Shown: positions 1 through 9,567, numbered from the stretch's first letter. The stretch is 64,000 bases of DNA from Flavobacteriales bacterium (GCA_020631555.1 JAHDGY010000002.1:34634-98633); one strand, 5' to 3'. The notes: generated by a model from the letters alone, not told the origin. Numbers and translations: made by a program.

Positions 1-948
1 GCGGTAAAACGACAATTTCATCCGGAATACATCCTCTTTAAGAATCGGCTCATGCTCCAATTCAAGAAATCGTTCGTCAATTTTCCGAAGCTGAGCTGCA
101 GCCTTATTGACATTTCCGCTTTGGATCCAAATAAGAGCTTCAAAAATCATTCTATCAATCTCAAAATCGGCTCTATCGTATTCAGCCAGTGACTCAAGCT
201 CTTCAATTTTTTGCTTGGCAAACGTTACTTTCCCCTGCTTTAACCAAGTGTAAATTAATCCATAATAACCCGTCAACAAATTTGCGCTTTTATCGTTCAA
301 ATCGAAAAAAATATCAATTGCCGTTAAATAAGATTGTTCCGCAATCTCCAACTTAGACTGCTGCTCAGAAACCAATCCTAAATTGAGGTAAGCCACCCCC
401 AGATTTGTAGAATCACCCGAATTCTCATTATTACTGTAATAGTCAATAGTAGAATTCAAACAATTCTCCGCGGCTCTCCAATTTTCCAATTCCATATACA
501 CAACGCTAATGTATATTCTGGCATAACTGGAATTTTTTCTACCAATTGCATCATAAAGAATTACAGCCTCATTTAAGGTATTAGCAGCCTTGAACAAAAG
601 ATTTTGATTGAAATATATCAAACCAATTACCTCATGAAGCCGAGCCATCTCCTGCGTATCCAAATCGAAGGTGTATGATTCAAGCAGCTGATAATAGTAA
701 TACAATGCCTCATCATACCTTTTATGTTCATTCAGCTCATTCGCTAACTCATGTTGGATACTTAGCTCTTGCTTGGAGTCAAGAAAATCTCCTTGTCTGA
801 ACAGTTCCGTTAGACTGTCAATTTTGTTTGTCGGCTTCTGTTTCCCTATGCCTGAAGCATAATAACAACTGGTAATAAGAAGAAAGAACACCAGAACCAA
901 AAAACTGAATACTCTCAACAAAACCGACTCAAAAAGCAAGCAAACCAT
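1..948 (-). CDS. TPR-containing lipoprotein, C-terminus beyond window
   Basis: This reading frame stays open from an ATG at 948 to the window edge (316 codons) and is missing from the ORF track because it has no stop. The N-terminus has a long hydrophobic segment ending in a lipobox-like ITSC, so I infer a lipoprotein attached to the periplasmic face of the inner or outer membrane. The rest is helical with repeating pairs such as AxxLxEAxxLYxxI and a stretch reading LGxxSEQQSKLEIAEQSY, typical of tetratricopeptide repeats, which mediate protein-protein contacts. In Bacteroidota such proteins often continue into a transmembrane helix and a kinase or HTH output domain; that part would lie left of the window and cannot be seen. 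No function beyond scaffolding can be assigned. Confidence 0.8.
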   Translation of the reverse strand, partial: MVCLLFESVLLRVFSFLVLVFFLLITSCYYASGIGKQKPTNKIDSLTELFRQGDFLDSKQELSIQHELANELNEHKRYDEALYYYYQLLESYTFDLDTQEMARLHEVIGLIYFNQNLLFKAANTLNEAVILYDAIGRKNSSYARIYISVVYMELENWRAAENCLNSTIDYYSNNENSGDSTNLGVAYLNLGLVSEQQSKLEIAEQSYLTAIDIFFDLNDKSANLLTGYYGLIYTWLKQGKVTFAKQKIEELESLAEYDRADFEIDRMIFEALIWIQSGNVNKAAAQLRKIDERFLELEHEPILKEDVFRMKLSFYR

Positions 949-1193
949 TAGTTGTAAACAAGTTATAGGTTGGGCAAATTATTTAAATTCTACAACGCTT
1001 TTATCCATTTAACTCAGCAAATTCATCCTTGGTTATTGGCACAAAAAAGATGAACACTTTATAGCCAATTGTTACGGAGGCGCAGCGTCAATGGTTTCTA
1101 TAATATTAGGATAATTAAACTGATTAGAAGCCAACTTATCCATTAATCCAATTCAATTAAACCCGAATCAGAAAAGAACTTGGCTTAGTCTTG

Positions 1194-1268
1194 TGGGCTA
1201 TACTGGATTCGAACCAGTGACTTCTACCCTGTCAAGGTAACACTCTAAACCAACTGAGTTAATAGCCC
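1194..1268 (-). tRNA. tRNA-Val (anticodon GAC)
   Basis: The minus strand folds by eye into a 75-nt cloverleaf. It has a 7-bp acceptor stem (GGGCTAT/ATAGCCC) with discriminator A, a 4-bp D stem (ACTC/GAGT) with GG in the loop, and a 5-bp anticodon stem (TTACC/GGTAG) around loop TTGACAG. The T arm is ACTGG-TTCGAAT-CCAGT. The anticodon is GAC, which reads GUC and GUU valine codons. The 3' CCA is not encoded and would be added post-transcriptionally. A TACCTTTG -7 box lies about 30 nt upstream. Confidence 0.95.
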
Positions 1269-1297
1269 AAATATAAATCTCAATAAATCTGAGACCG

Positions 1298-1305
1298 CAA
1301 AGGTA
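1298..1305 (-). promoter_or_regulatory. Bacteroidota -7 box for tRNA-Val
   Basis: The minus strand reads TACCTTTG, matching the TAnnTTTG element recognised by the Bacteroidota primary sigma factor, about 30 nt upstream of the mature tRNA 5' end. I see no good TTG -33 element at the usual spacing. Confidence 0.55.
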
Positions 1306-1346
1306 ATCAGCAGATCAAAACTTGGAAAGTTTTCTTCTACATTAAT

Positions 1347-2507
1347 TTAATCTTCTCCCAAATTACCATCCAATTCCCTAAGGATCATTAAAAAATCCTC
1401 CTCGCAACTATGCTTGGTAAACAACTGCATTGCTACTAAGCGCATTCGCTCTTTTTCCATTGGAGACGTCTTTACCAAATCCATCCGATTCAAATATTCA
1501 ACAGGTTCTTTTGCCAGCGTCAAGAATAACACAAAGCCTAACTTATGTTTATCCACGATTTCGGAATAATCCCCCACTCCATGGGAAATAATCACCTTTA
1601 GCCCCGCAGATAAGTATTCGGCAAATTTAACCGGCGAGGCAACTTGATTCGTGACCAATGGATCTCTAATTAGCAAGCCATAATCTCCAATGGCTAAATA
1701 ATCCGCAACGCTTTCATGACTGAGCCATCTTCGTGCAACACAATCCGGAAATTTGACCAATAGCCGATCGATTTCAGAAGATTCCCGAGATAAAAAAAGA
1801 ACTTTAGCATTTTGCTTAACAATTGCCTCTTCAACTATTTTCGCAATGCTTTCAAAACTTTGCCAACCACTGCCAGATCCGGAGTAAATCAGAATTAAAT
1901 CGTTGCTGCTCCAACCTAAATCTTGTAAAACATCTTTACTTTTAGTTCTAGACTCTTCTAATAAATTATCGGATAACGTGCATGGAATTACCGTATGCTT
2001 ATCTTGTTCATATCCGAATTGGGTCCGCCAATATTCAACCAACTTCTTAGAAACTGCGATTCTGAATTGTGCATTCAGCACACTTTCTCTTTCTGCTTCA
2101 ATTAGAGATTCCACAATTTGTGGATCAGGAATCGTTTCCGGAAATTCTTGTAATTCCGCCTTGTAAGCCCCTCTTCCGTCATATACTACGTTATCGCTTA
2201 GTTTCAATGCTAACGAACAAGCAATTGGACCTCTCGCGATAATTTTGCTTTTTTTAATATCCGCAAACCAAGTTAAAATCCACTGAGTTTTTTTCCAGTG
2301 TTTTAAGCGCGGAAACATTGGGTATACTTTAGCATCAGGCAACCAATCCTTGACCAACTTCTTATTTGTTGAGAAATTTCTTAGCGAAAACAAACACACA
2401 AGTCGAATAGGTTCATCGGAAATTGAATTAAGGTACTTTACCACATCGACTACTTGACTTTTGTACACTCCAGATGGAGCATCATTAGCCGTTAAGTAGG
2501 TAATCAT
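1347..2507 (-). CDS. glycosyltransferase, GT4-like (GT-B fold)
   Basis: This is a probable sugar transferase for a surface polysaccharide. The track start at 2555 is too early. An ATG at 2507 gives 386 residues, overlaps the stop of the upstream wecB by four bases (ATGA), and starts directly with a beta strand (MITYLTAND). The C-terminal half carries the nucleotide-sugar binding pattern of GT-B enzymes: LIYSGSGSGW, then GLLIRDPLVTNQVASPVKFAEYL and a following GLKVIISHGVGD. The KFAEYLSAGLKVI signature is common in Bacteroidota GT4 enzymes. Donor and acceptor are unknown. The translational coupling to a UDP-GlcNAc 2-epimerase suggests a polysaccharide containing a ManNAc-derived sugar, but that is inference. 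The start of any larger polysaccharide locus is not visible here. Confidence 0.8.
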   Translation of the reverse strand: MITYLTANDAPSGVYKSQVVDVVKYLNSISDEPIRLVCLFSLRNFSTNKKLVKDWLPDAKVYPMFPRLKHWKKTQWILTWFADIKKSKIIARGPIACSLALKLSDNVVYDGRGAYKAELQEFPETIPDPQIVESLIEAERESVLNAQFRIAVSKKLVEYWRTQFGYEQDKHTVIPCTLSDNLLEESRTKSKDVLQDLGWSSNDLILIYSGSGSGWQSFESIAKIVEEAIVKQNAKVLFLSRESSEIDRLLVKFPDCVARRWLSHESVADYLAIGDYGLLIRDPLVTNQVASPVKFAEYLSAGLKVIISHGVGDYSEIVDKHKLGFVLFLTLAKEPVEYLNRMDLVKTSPMEKERMRLVAMQLFTKHSCEEDFLMILRELDGNLGED

Positions 2508-3595
2508 AATCTGGCCAAAACTTCCATTATTCTCTCCGTTGCTTTTCCATCCCAATATTCGGGAATTTCACTTGTTTTATAAGTACCCAAATCAATTTGA
2601 GAAATTAATTCAAGTATATCTTTTAGATTAAATGGCACTAATGTATTTGACCCTATATCAGTTGTAACAGGCCTCTCCGTGTTATCACGCAAAGTCAAAC
2701 ACGGCACTTGCCTAAATGTTGTCTCTTCCTGTAATCCTCCAGAATCCGTAATTACAAATTTGCAAGCAGAAACTAACTTTTGAAATTCAAAATACCCTAA
2801 TGCTTCAGTACTTATTAAATCTTCAATATTGTCGAAATCTTTTTTCAAATTGAACTTAACAAGGTTATTCAAAGTTCGGGGATGAACCGGAAATACCACG
2901 GTTTTCTTTTGAACCATGGTCAATTCAATTAACAATTCAATTAACTTTTGAAGTCGCTCTTTACAATCAACTACCGCCGGCCTATGCAAAGTCATCAAAA
3001 CAAACTCTCCAACTAACCCTAAATCTTCTATTATGGAAGATTCCTGAATCTGAGATTCAAAACCTACTAAAGTATCAATCATGGTATTACCCACATAATG
3101 AACTTTTCCGTGCTTTCCTTCATTATTTAGGTTTTCAACTCCACTTGGTTCCGACACAAAAAAGTGATCAGAAATTTCATCCGTCAAAATTCTATTGATT
3201 TCCTCCGGCATTCCTCTATCGTAGGACCTTAAACCTGACTCTAGATGAGCCAATGGAATACCCATCTTGTTGGCAGTAATGGCGGTACACAATGTAGAAT
3301 TGACGTCACCTGGGGTAATAATAATATCCGGACGACCAATTCGTTGAATAAGCTCGCCCAATTTCATCATCATTTCACCAATTTGTCCAACAACAGATTT
3401 TGACGTAAGGTTAAGCACATGATCCGGCTGTAAATCAAACTGACTAAAAAATACTTCGGCCATATTTTGATCGTAGTGCTGTCCAGTATGAACAATCGTT
3501 ACATTAACTTCCGGATATTTAGCCGCAACCTTTTTGAATTGCGTAACTTTTACGAAGTTTGGCCTGGTGCCAATAATTATTAAAATGCTTCTCAT
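2504..3595 (-). CDS. wecB: UDP-N-acetylglucosamine 2-epimerase (non-hydrolysing)
   Basis: This enzyme interconverts UDP-GlcNAc and UDP-ManNAc in the cytoplasm, supplying ManNAc for surface polysaccharides. The 363-residue length is normal. The N-terminus reads ILIIIGTRPNFVK (family GTRPE/N..K motif), followed by VHTGQHYDQNM, TPGDVNSTL, the HLESGLRS segment and, near the C-terminus, DSGGLQEET, which contacts the UDP. It is the first gene of a two-gene unit whose second cistron, a glycosyltransferase, overlaps it by four bases. A TATATTTG box about 65 nt upstream could be its promoter. I see no truncation or odd residues. Family assignment is secure; the choice of wecB over mnaA is only nomenclature. 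Confidence 0.93.
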   Translation of the reverse strand: MRSILIIIGTRPNFVKVTQFKKVAAKYPEVNVTIVHTGQHYDQNMAEVFFSQFDLQPDHVLNLTSKSVVGQIGEMMMKLGELIQRIGRPDIIITPGDVNSTLCTAITANKMGIPLAHLESGLRSYDRGMPEEINRILTDEISDHFFVSEPSGVENLNNEGKHGKVHYVGNTMIDTLVGFESQIQESSIIEDLGLVGEFVLMTLHRPAVVDCKERLQKLIELLIELTMVQKKTVVFPVHPRTLNNLVKFNLKKDFDNIEDLISTEALGYFEFQKLVSACKFVITDSGGLQEETTFRQVPCLTLRDNTERPVTTDIGSNTLVPFNLKDILELISQIDLGTYKTSEIPEYWDGKATERIMEVLARL

Positions 3596-3660
3596 AAGTA
3601 CTTTAGCCTAGCTCCGAAAGTATTATCAATAATCCGTTCAACTAAGCCTTTGGTGCAGGC

Positions 3661-3668
3661 CAAATATA
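3661..3668 (-). promoter_or_regulatory. possible -7 box upstream of wecB
   Basis: The minus strand reads TATATTTG about 65 nt before the wecB ATG, fitting TAnnTTTG. A TTG lies 26 nt further upstream, longer than the usual spacing, so support is moderate. Confidence 0.35.
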
Positions 3669-3806
3669 CCATTTTGATTCTTGCATTAGATAACCAACAC
3701 TCTTTAACCGACTAGACAAACCACAAGCCCGACCAACAACACTTAAACACTCCTTTCTACCTTCGAAAAAGGCCAGATTCTCTATTAGTCTAAAACATCC
3801 GCTCAA

Positions 3807-6605
3807 TTAATAAGAGTGGAGATGTCCAGGCTTTGAAGTCATGTTTTTTAAAGGCGGTGCAAACTGGGTAAGTTTGATTCCTTTAACGGCTGATTTATAT
3901 TCGTCAAGAGTAGGCGTTCTTCCAAGAATTGCCGAAAGAACCACAACCGGAGTTGATCCCAATAAGGATTCACCCTTCTTACGGTCAGAATCTTTAACCA
4001 CACGACCTTGAAATAATCTGGTTGAAGTTGCCAATACAGTATCTCCCTTTCCCGCCTTTTCTTGATTACCCATGCAGAGATTACAACCTGGGCGCTCTAA
4101 ATACAAAATGTTCTCATATTCAGTTCTAGCCACACTCTTCGGGGCGGCATCATCAAATTCAAAACCAGAATACTTTTGGAGGATCTCCCAATCACCTTCT
4201 TCCTTTAACTCATCAATAATGTTGTAAGTTGGAGCGGTGACTACCAAGGGAGCTTTAAACTCTACCTTCCCACTTTCTTCCTCTAGATTTTTTAGCATTT
4301 TGGCAACGATATTAATATCTCCTTTGTGCACCATACAGGAACCAACAAAACCTAAATCCACATTTTTCTTCCCATCATAAAATGAAAGACCACGAATGGT
4401 ATCGTGCGTGTATCGTTTAGAAACATCCTCATTATGCACATCCGGATCGGCAATCATTGGCTCATCGATAATATCCAAGTCTACTTCAAATTCAGCATAG
4501 TACTTGGCATTTTCATCTGGGGTCAATGGCGGCTTTTTACCTGATCTAATTTCTTCTATTCGCGCATTGGCTTGATCAATCAAACCTTGTAATACCTTTT
4601 GATGATTGTCCATACCCTTGTCCAGCATAATCTGAATTCGTCCTTTGGCAATTTCCAAAGATTCAATCAACGTATCATCCTCAGATATGCAGATAGAAGC
4701 TTTAGCCTTCATTTCGGCAGTCCAATCAGTGAATGTAAAGGCCTGATCCGAAGGCAGTGTTCCAATGTGAACCTCAATAATTCGACCCTGAAAAACATTT
4801 TCCCCACCGAATTTCTTTAGCATTTGAGCTTGCGTAGCATGAACAACATCCCTGAAATCCATGTGGTCCTTCATCGTGCCTCGGAAGGTTACCTTAACAG
4901 ATTCTGGAATAGGCATAGACGCCTCTCCTGTAGCCAAAGCTAACGCCACAGTACCGGAGTCTGCTCCAAACGCCACACCTTTTGACATCCTCGTATGCGA
5001 ATCACCACCAATTATAATTGCCCAGTCATCGACTGTAATGTCGTTCAGAACTTTGTGAATCACATCTGTAAGCGGGTGGTATTTATTTTCAGGATCACGC
5101 GCCGTAATTAACCCAAAATCATTCATAAACTTCATTAGTCTAGGAATGTTTTGCTGGGATTTTAAATCCCAAACCGACGCTGTATGGCAACCAGATTGAT
5201 AACCGGCATCAACTACTGGCGAGATTACAGTTGCAGCCATCATCTCCAATTCCTGCGAAGTCATTAAACCCGTAGTATCTTGTGACCCAACAATGTTTAC
5301 AGCAACGCGCACATAAGAACCAGCATGCAATACTGCCCCTGAGGTACCTAACGCATTTTTATTAAAAATCTTTTCAACCGCAGTAAGACCTTGACCTTTA
5401 TTTGAGACCTCTTTAGAGGGCGCAAAAACTGGTTGAATAGTTACCTCCAGTACCTTCGCTGCAAAGGCCTGCAACTTCTTACCAAACACGATCGCATAAG
5501 AACCACCGGCACGCATAAATTCAATCTTCTGCGGAGTAAACGCCGAAGAAACATCCATCAATTCTTGTTCTCCAGAATACAGCTTCTTTGTTTTTGTATC
5601 AATTGTCAACACTGTTCCTGTATCGATTGAATATTTTTGCTCTAAAACAGGCTCACCGTCGTCATCAACAACCACGTTTCCTTCTGAATCCTTTTTCTTA
5701 ACCCAATTCTTCAGATCTAACCCTATTCCACCTGTTACCCCAACCGTAGTTAAAAATATCGGAGATATACCATTGGTACCTGCTACAACTGGAGCTATAT
5801 TTATGAAAGGGATATAAGGGCTTGCTTGTTGACCAATCCACAATGCCACATTGTTAACTCCAGACATTCTAGATGATCCTACACCCATCGTCCCTTTTTC
5901 CGCAACCAACATCACCCTTTTGTCTGGGTGCTTTTCTTGCAATTCAAGCAGGGCTTTTTGCTGTTCCTTGTTGTGCTCAAACATGCATTGCCCGTGTAAT
6001 TCACGATCCGATCTTGAGTGAGCGTCGCTACCAGGCGATAATAAATCGGTTGAAATATCTCCAACCCCTGCAACAAAAGTCACCAGCTCAATTTTTTCCG
6101 GAAGATTAGGAAGTTTTGTAAAAAACTCAGCCTGAGCATAGCTTTCGATAATTTCCTTGGCAATCTCATTACCTGATCTGTAAGCTTTTTCCAACCGTTT
6201 CATGTCCGCCTCGTACAGAAAAACTTGAGTTTTCAGAACAGAGGCCGCTTGATTTGCAATTTCAACATCGGTCCCTAAGGCTAAATCCAATAGCACCTCA
6301 ATTGATGGTCCTCCCTTCATGTGGGAAAGCTGTTCAAAAGCATTATCCTGAGAAATTTCCGGAACCACACATTCCTCAATAATTATTTCTTTTAGAACGT
6401 CTGCCTTTACTCTCGCCGCACTTGTTGTTCCCGGAAGAACATTGTAGACGAAAAACTCAATAGACTTAGAGCGATGCTCATTTTCTGCATCTTTTATTTG
6501 ATCGATGATTTCATTTAGTAAATCTGCATCGTCAATTGGTTTAGCTTGAAGTCCAAGTTCTTTTCTGTCTTCAATCTCGATAAGGTATTCGCTGTATTTG
6601 CTCAT
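3807..6605 (-). CDS. acnB: aconitate hydratase B / 2-methylisocitrate dehydratase
   Basis: AcnB isomerises citrate to isocitrate through cis-aconitate in the TCA cycle, using a [4Fe-4S] cluster; in many bacteria it also hydrates 2-methyl-cis-aconitate. The ATG at 6605 (MSKYSEYLIEIEDRKELG) is preferred over the track start, giving 932 residues, a little longer than the roughly 865 of E. coli AcnB. An AcnB-type N-terminal helical domain is followed by the swivel and catalytic domains. Likely cluster ligands are the Cys of VGSCMVHKGD and the pair in RPGCNLCMGNQ. The gene is monocistronic, with no close neighbour in the same direction. A TTTG-N23-TATTTTTG pair upstream suggests a promoter and a leader of about 85 nt. 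Confidence 0.95.
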   Translation of the reverse strand: MSKYSEYLIEIEDRKELGLQAKPIDDADLLNEIIDQIKDAENEHRSKSIEFFVYNVLPGTTSAARVKADVLKEIIIEECVVPEISQDNAFEQLSHMKGGPSIEVLLDLALGTDVEIANQAASVLKTQVFLYEADMKRLEKAYRSGNEIAKEIIESYAQAEFFTKLPNLPEKIELVTFVAGVGDISTDLLSPGSDAHSRSDRELHGQCMFEHNKEQQKALLELQEKHPDKRVMLVAEKGTMGVGSSRMSGVNNVALWIGQQASPYIPFINIAPVVAGTNGISPIFLTTVGVTGGIGLDLKNWVKKKDSEGNVVVDDDGEPVLEQKYSIDTGTVLTIDTKTKKLYSGEQELMDVSSAFTPQKIEFMRAGGSYAIVFGKKLQAFAAKVLEVTIQPVFAPSKEVSNKGQGLTAVEKIFNKNALGTSGAVLHAGSYVRVAVNIVGSQDTTGLMTSQELEMMAATVISPVVDAGYQSGCHTASVWDLKSQQNIPRLMKFMNDFGLITARDPENKYHPLTDVIHKVLNDITVDDWAIIIGGDSHTRMSKGVAFGADSGTVALALATGEASMPIPESVKVTFRGTMKDHMDFRDVVHATQAQMLKKFGGENVFQGRIIEVHIGTLPSDQAFTFTDWTAEMKAKASICISEDDTLIESLEIAKGRIQIMLDKGMDNHQKVLQGLIDQANARIEEIRSGKKPPLTPDENAKYYAEFEVDLDIIDEPMIADPDVHNEDVSKRYTHDTIRGLSFYDGKKNVDLGFVGSCMVHKGDINIVAKMLKNLEEESGKVEFKAPLVVTAPTYNIIDELKEEGDWEILQKYSGFEFDDAAPKSVARTEYENILYLERPGCNLCMGNQEKAGKGDTVLATSTRLFQGRVVKDSDRKKGESLLGSTPVVVLSAILGRTPTLDEYKSAVKGIKLTQFAPPLKNMTSKPGHLHSY

Positions 6606-6696
6606 GAAACTGCCCGTAAGTGTTACAATTTTAGCAAAGTTAACATATTCCGAGACCTTTGCACATAAAGTAGTTTTTAAGGAGCGACTAGGTATG

Positions 6697-6731
6697 CAAA
6701 AATACAACCTCTTTTTTGGCTGCTGTTCAAA
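6697..6731 (-). promoter_or_regulatory. candidate promoter of acnB
   Basis: The minus strand carries TTTG (6731-6728), a 23-nt spacer and TATTTTTG (6704-6697). This resembles the Bacteroidota -33/-7 arrangement with a slightly long spacer, about 92 nt upstream of the acnB start. Confidence 0.4.
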
Positions 6732-6857
6732 TAAGGTGTGTCAGCATTTGGGCAAACATGTTATGACGACACCGTCTAATAGGAGATACAAGTTTTTCAT
6801 AATATCCAAAATACGTTTCAGTAGCTACAAAAGTAGAACCGAAAGAAAATGGGCTTG

Positions 6858-7900
6858 TTAAGTTTTACGCGAAGCGACACCGTTTATGATTTCGTTAGCC
6901 AACTCATGAATTTGGTCAAAATCCTCAGTGTTACAGGCAACCGATGCGGATAAATCTTCACTAGGTAGACGAATATAACTACTTGAAAATCCCGTTGTAT
7001 TTCCTGCATTTCCAATTTGATACTTGCCATCAGCCATTAGTCCGTTCTTAAACACAAATACACCGTGGGCCATGCGAAAATCATACTTCACATTCAGCTC
7101 TGCGAGCTCTTCTCCGTCATTACTCAATCCAACTTTCATCAGTGACTTTAAGCTTTCTGGACTAATAATTTTGCCGCCAAACAAAGCTCTTTCAAACTCC
7201 AAAAACCCGCGGACTGAAGCGGAAAATCCTCCGGCTGAAAAAGTACCCGAATTGCTATAATACTCCACCTTAGTTAACTTTCGAGTGAGTTTTGATCTTC
7301 GGTAACCTACAGCTCTATTCTGGAGAACTACTCGAGTATCCGTTGGCACTATCTTGTCGGTTCTGGATAATAATTCTGAATTAACAAAATCGAAATAAGA
7401 TTGATTCGAAAATTTCTCGATGATTAATCCGAGAAGATAATAACCTGTGTTACAAAATTTATACTTCTCTCCCGGATCAAACTCCATAGGCTCAGCCCAA
7501 ACGTATTCCAAAATGCGCTCTTTGGGAACATCCAATTGCGTTTCTTTCCAATACTGTTTTGGATCCGTATAGTTTTTAATTCCCGATGAATGACTCAATA
7601 AATGGGTTATTTCAGCTTTGCTCCACCGTTCGGGAATTTCGGGTAATAAATCTCCCAATGTGGATTCCAATCCAAAACACCCATTTTCAATAAGTTTAAA
7701 TACACCCACTGCGGTAAAAGTTTGCCCACCGAGGCAAAATCAAATATGGTGTCATCTGCTGCCGGTATTTCGCTGCACAAATTCGAAAATCCAGAATGAA
7801 ACGCTTCTATTGACCCTTTGTCACAAATCCCCACAGAGATACCAGCCAAGCCGTGTTTTAACCTTGCCCTTTCCAGTAATTCTTGAATTGATTACACCAT
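6858..7900 (-). pseudogene. class C beta-lactamase-like serine hydrolase, frameshifted
   Basis: Two track ORFs (80 aa and 283 aa) are parts of one serine hydrolase of the beta-lactamase/penicillin-binding-protein class C fold. Frame 1 contains the SxxK motif as ASVGK. Adding one A after it would continue in frame as TFTAVGVFKLIENG, the usual sequence after that motif, so a single base has been lost near 7720-7723. Upstream, the homologous-looking frame (SIQELLERARLKHGLAG) runs back to an ATG at 7900 but is cut by TAA at 7892-7894. The catalytic Tyr of YxN appears as Phe (KFCNTGYYLLG), and the His usual in the C-terminal HxG-type motif appears as Asn (GNAGNTTGF). The lesions and altered active-site residues together suggest a decaying or inactive gene. 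A sequencing error could explain the single-base indel alone, not the rest. Confidence 0.75.
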
Positions 7901-8007
7901 AAATTATAATCCTAAATCAGCAAAAATCATCCACATTAGCTATCACTAAAAATAACTCAATACCTTAGATTATCTTTACCCGACTTCGGGCCACAAATTA
8001 TTGAACT

Positions 8008-9567
8008 ATGGTTTTGCTGTTTATTCTATCGCTAGTATTATTCGGAGTAGCAATGTTCATTCATCGCATTAGTTGGTGGATAGATCAAGTATTGGCTGGA
8101 TTGATTATCATTATTTGCTCGAATTTATTTCTTCAGGCAATGTCCCCTGAAGTCAACTCCTTTCTTTCCATCGGATCAGTGATTATGGTTGAGTTGGGGT
8201 TGATTCTGGGAATTATCCTGAACAAAGTAAATCACCTACATCGCTGGATACCTTTTGCCATCGGCTTTGTAATAATTGCAGGAACCGGAACAGCCCTTCT
8301 CCAGTTTTGGGATGGAGAATCGTATCGGCTCACTTCAGGATTTTCGAATTCTCAAAACAGCAGATCGTTTTATTTAGCCTTCCTAATTGGAATGTTGGTG
8401 TGCGCTGGGGGATCTCTTCCGTTCCAGAAAGCAATCCCAAAGAGTTTGAAAATTCCAGATATAAAGTTTGCAGCCGAATCAATCTCCTTGGTATTCCTAG
8501 CAGTAGGACTGGCTTTAAGCTACATGTTTGGTGGTAAAACCTACGGTTTAATTTTAGCAATTATGGGGTGGCAAACGACTAATATTCTACTTGTTCAAAG
8601 TAAAATCATCTCCCAAGAAACGATGATCAATTCCGCTACGAACATTGCAATCGGAGTTATGGCTCTACTGGGACTAACCATTAAACTGGATTTGTCTGAA
8701 TTGAATATCCTCGACCCCGGACGGTTATTCATTGTGATTCTCGGGGTTGTTTTAACTACCACCTTCAGTCTAGCTTCTCACAAAAACATGGAACATGGTA
8801 CTGTCTTAACCAAAATATTTGTAATCGTAAAAATTCTTGGAGCTGGCCTATCATTACTCTTTATAATACCCCAAATGTATGAACACGACGCAGGACTATT
8901 GTTAACAATAGGCTTGGTTTTTAGTAGCTTTTTTATTGGTCAAACAACTAATCATCTTTCACGTGTTGCTAACAAAACAATTCTGCTACTTGCGCTGAGC
9001 ATTCTTGCAGGGAATGCTGAGGAGATCAGATCTGATTCTACTATTAACGCAGACAAGCTTGAATCTTTCGAACCACTAGACTCTGCCATTGGGAAATGGG
9101 TTTTGGCCAAATCTAGCATCAACTTTGAAATTGAAGATCAAAAGGGTGTTTGCAAAGGGAAGTTCAATTCATTTACAGGGACCTTCTCCTGCGATTCGGC
9201 ATTAAACTGCGCTGTTAATCTTGAAATTGACGTCTCAAGCATTTCTACCAGAAACAAATACCGAGACGAAAGCCTCCGGTCTGACGAATACCTTAAAACC
9301 TCAACATATCCAACTATTCAATTCGTCAGTTCGTCAATTATCAAAGTTGACAATCGCTATGAAATGACAGGCGCATTTACATTAATGGGAGTTTCCCAAA
9401 ACATTTCAATTGAAACCAATTACCTGGGAAAATCTGCCAATCAAATTCACTTTCGGGGCACCACGGAGCTGGACCGAACAAAATTCGGGATGCCATCTTC
9501 CACGGTAATTGGCGACCTTATAAAGGTTGAATTCAACGTTCTTTTTAAACCCTTTACTCAACAATAA
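8008..9567 (+). CDS. multi-pass membrane protein fused to C-terminal YceI domain
   Basis: The 519 residues divide into about 340 hydrophobic N-terminal residues with roughly 10-12 predicted membrane helices, which I do not recognise, and a YceI domain from about residue 355 to the end. YceI-like features are the sequence GKWVLAKSSINFEIE, the strand pattern FSCDSALNCAVNLEIDVSSI, LRSDEYLKTSTYPTIQF, GAFTLMGVSQNISI, and a final GTTELDRTKFGM. YceI proteins form lipocalin-like barrels that bind polyisoprenoid or other amphiphilic ligands in the periplasm. Fusions to cytochrome b561 are known, but this membrane part lacks the obvious paired haem histidines. The last hydrophobic helix (NKTILLLALSILAGNAEE) looks like a signal peptide, as if a secreted YceI gene had been joined to an upstream membrane gene. 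The 3' end overlaps the convergent T9SS gene by 14 bases. Confidence 0.8.
   Translation: MVLLFILSLVLFGVAMFIHRISWWIDQVLAGLIIIICSNLFLQAMSPEVNSFLSIGSVIMVELGLILGIILNKVNHLHRWIPFAIGFVIIAGTGTALLQFWDGESYRLTSGFSNSQNSRSFYLAFLIGMLVCAGGSLPFQKAIPKSLKIPDIKFAAESISLVFLAVGLALSYMFGGKTYGLILAIMGWQTTNILLVQSKIISQETMINSATNIAIGVMALLGLTIKLDLSELNILDPGRLFIVILGVVLTTTFSLASHKNMEHGTVLTKIFVIVKILGAGLSLLFIIPQMYEHDAGLLLTIGLVFSSFFIGQTTNHLSRVANKTILLLALSILAGNAEEIRSDSTINADKLESFEPLDSAIGKWVLAKSSINFEIEDQKGVCKGKFNSFTGTFSCDSALNCAVNLEIDVSSISTRNKYRDESLRSDEYLKTSTYPTIQFVSSSIIKVDNRYEMTGAFTLMGVSQNISIETNYLGKSANQIHFRGTTELDRTKFGMPSSTVIGDLIKVEFNVLFKPFTQQ

Noticed and set aside
1019-1150. A 28-codon minus-strand frame ending SVTIGYKVFIFFVPITKDEFAELNG
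   Set aside because: It looks protein-like but has a stop directly upstream, no start codon and no recognised family. It may be a remnant, but there is not enough to call it.
8008-9050. Cytochrome b561 domain in the YceI fusion
   Set aside because: Too many helices and no paired histidines at helix positions expected for two haems.
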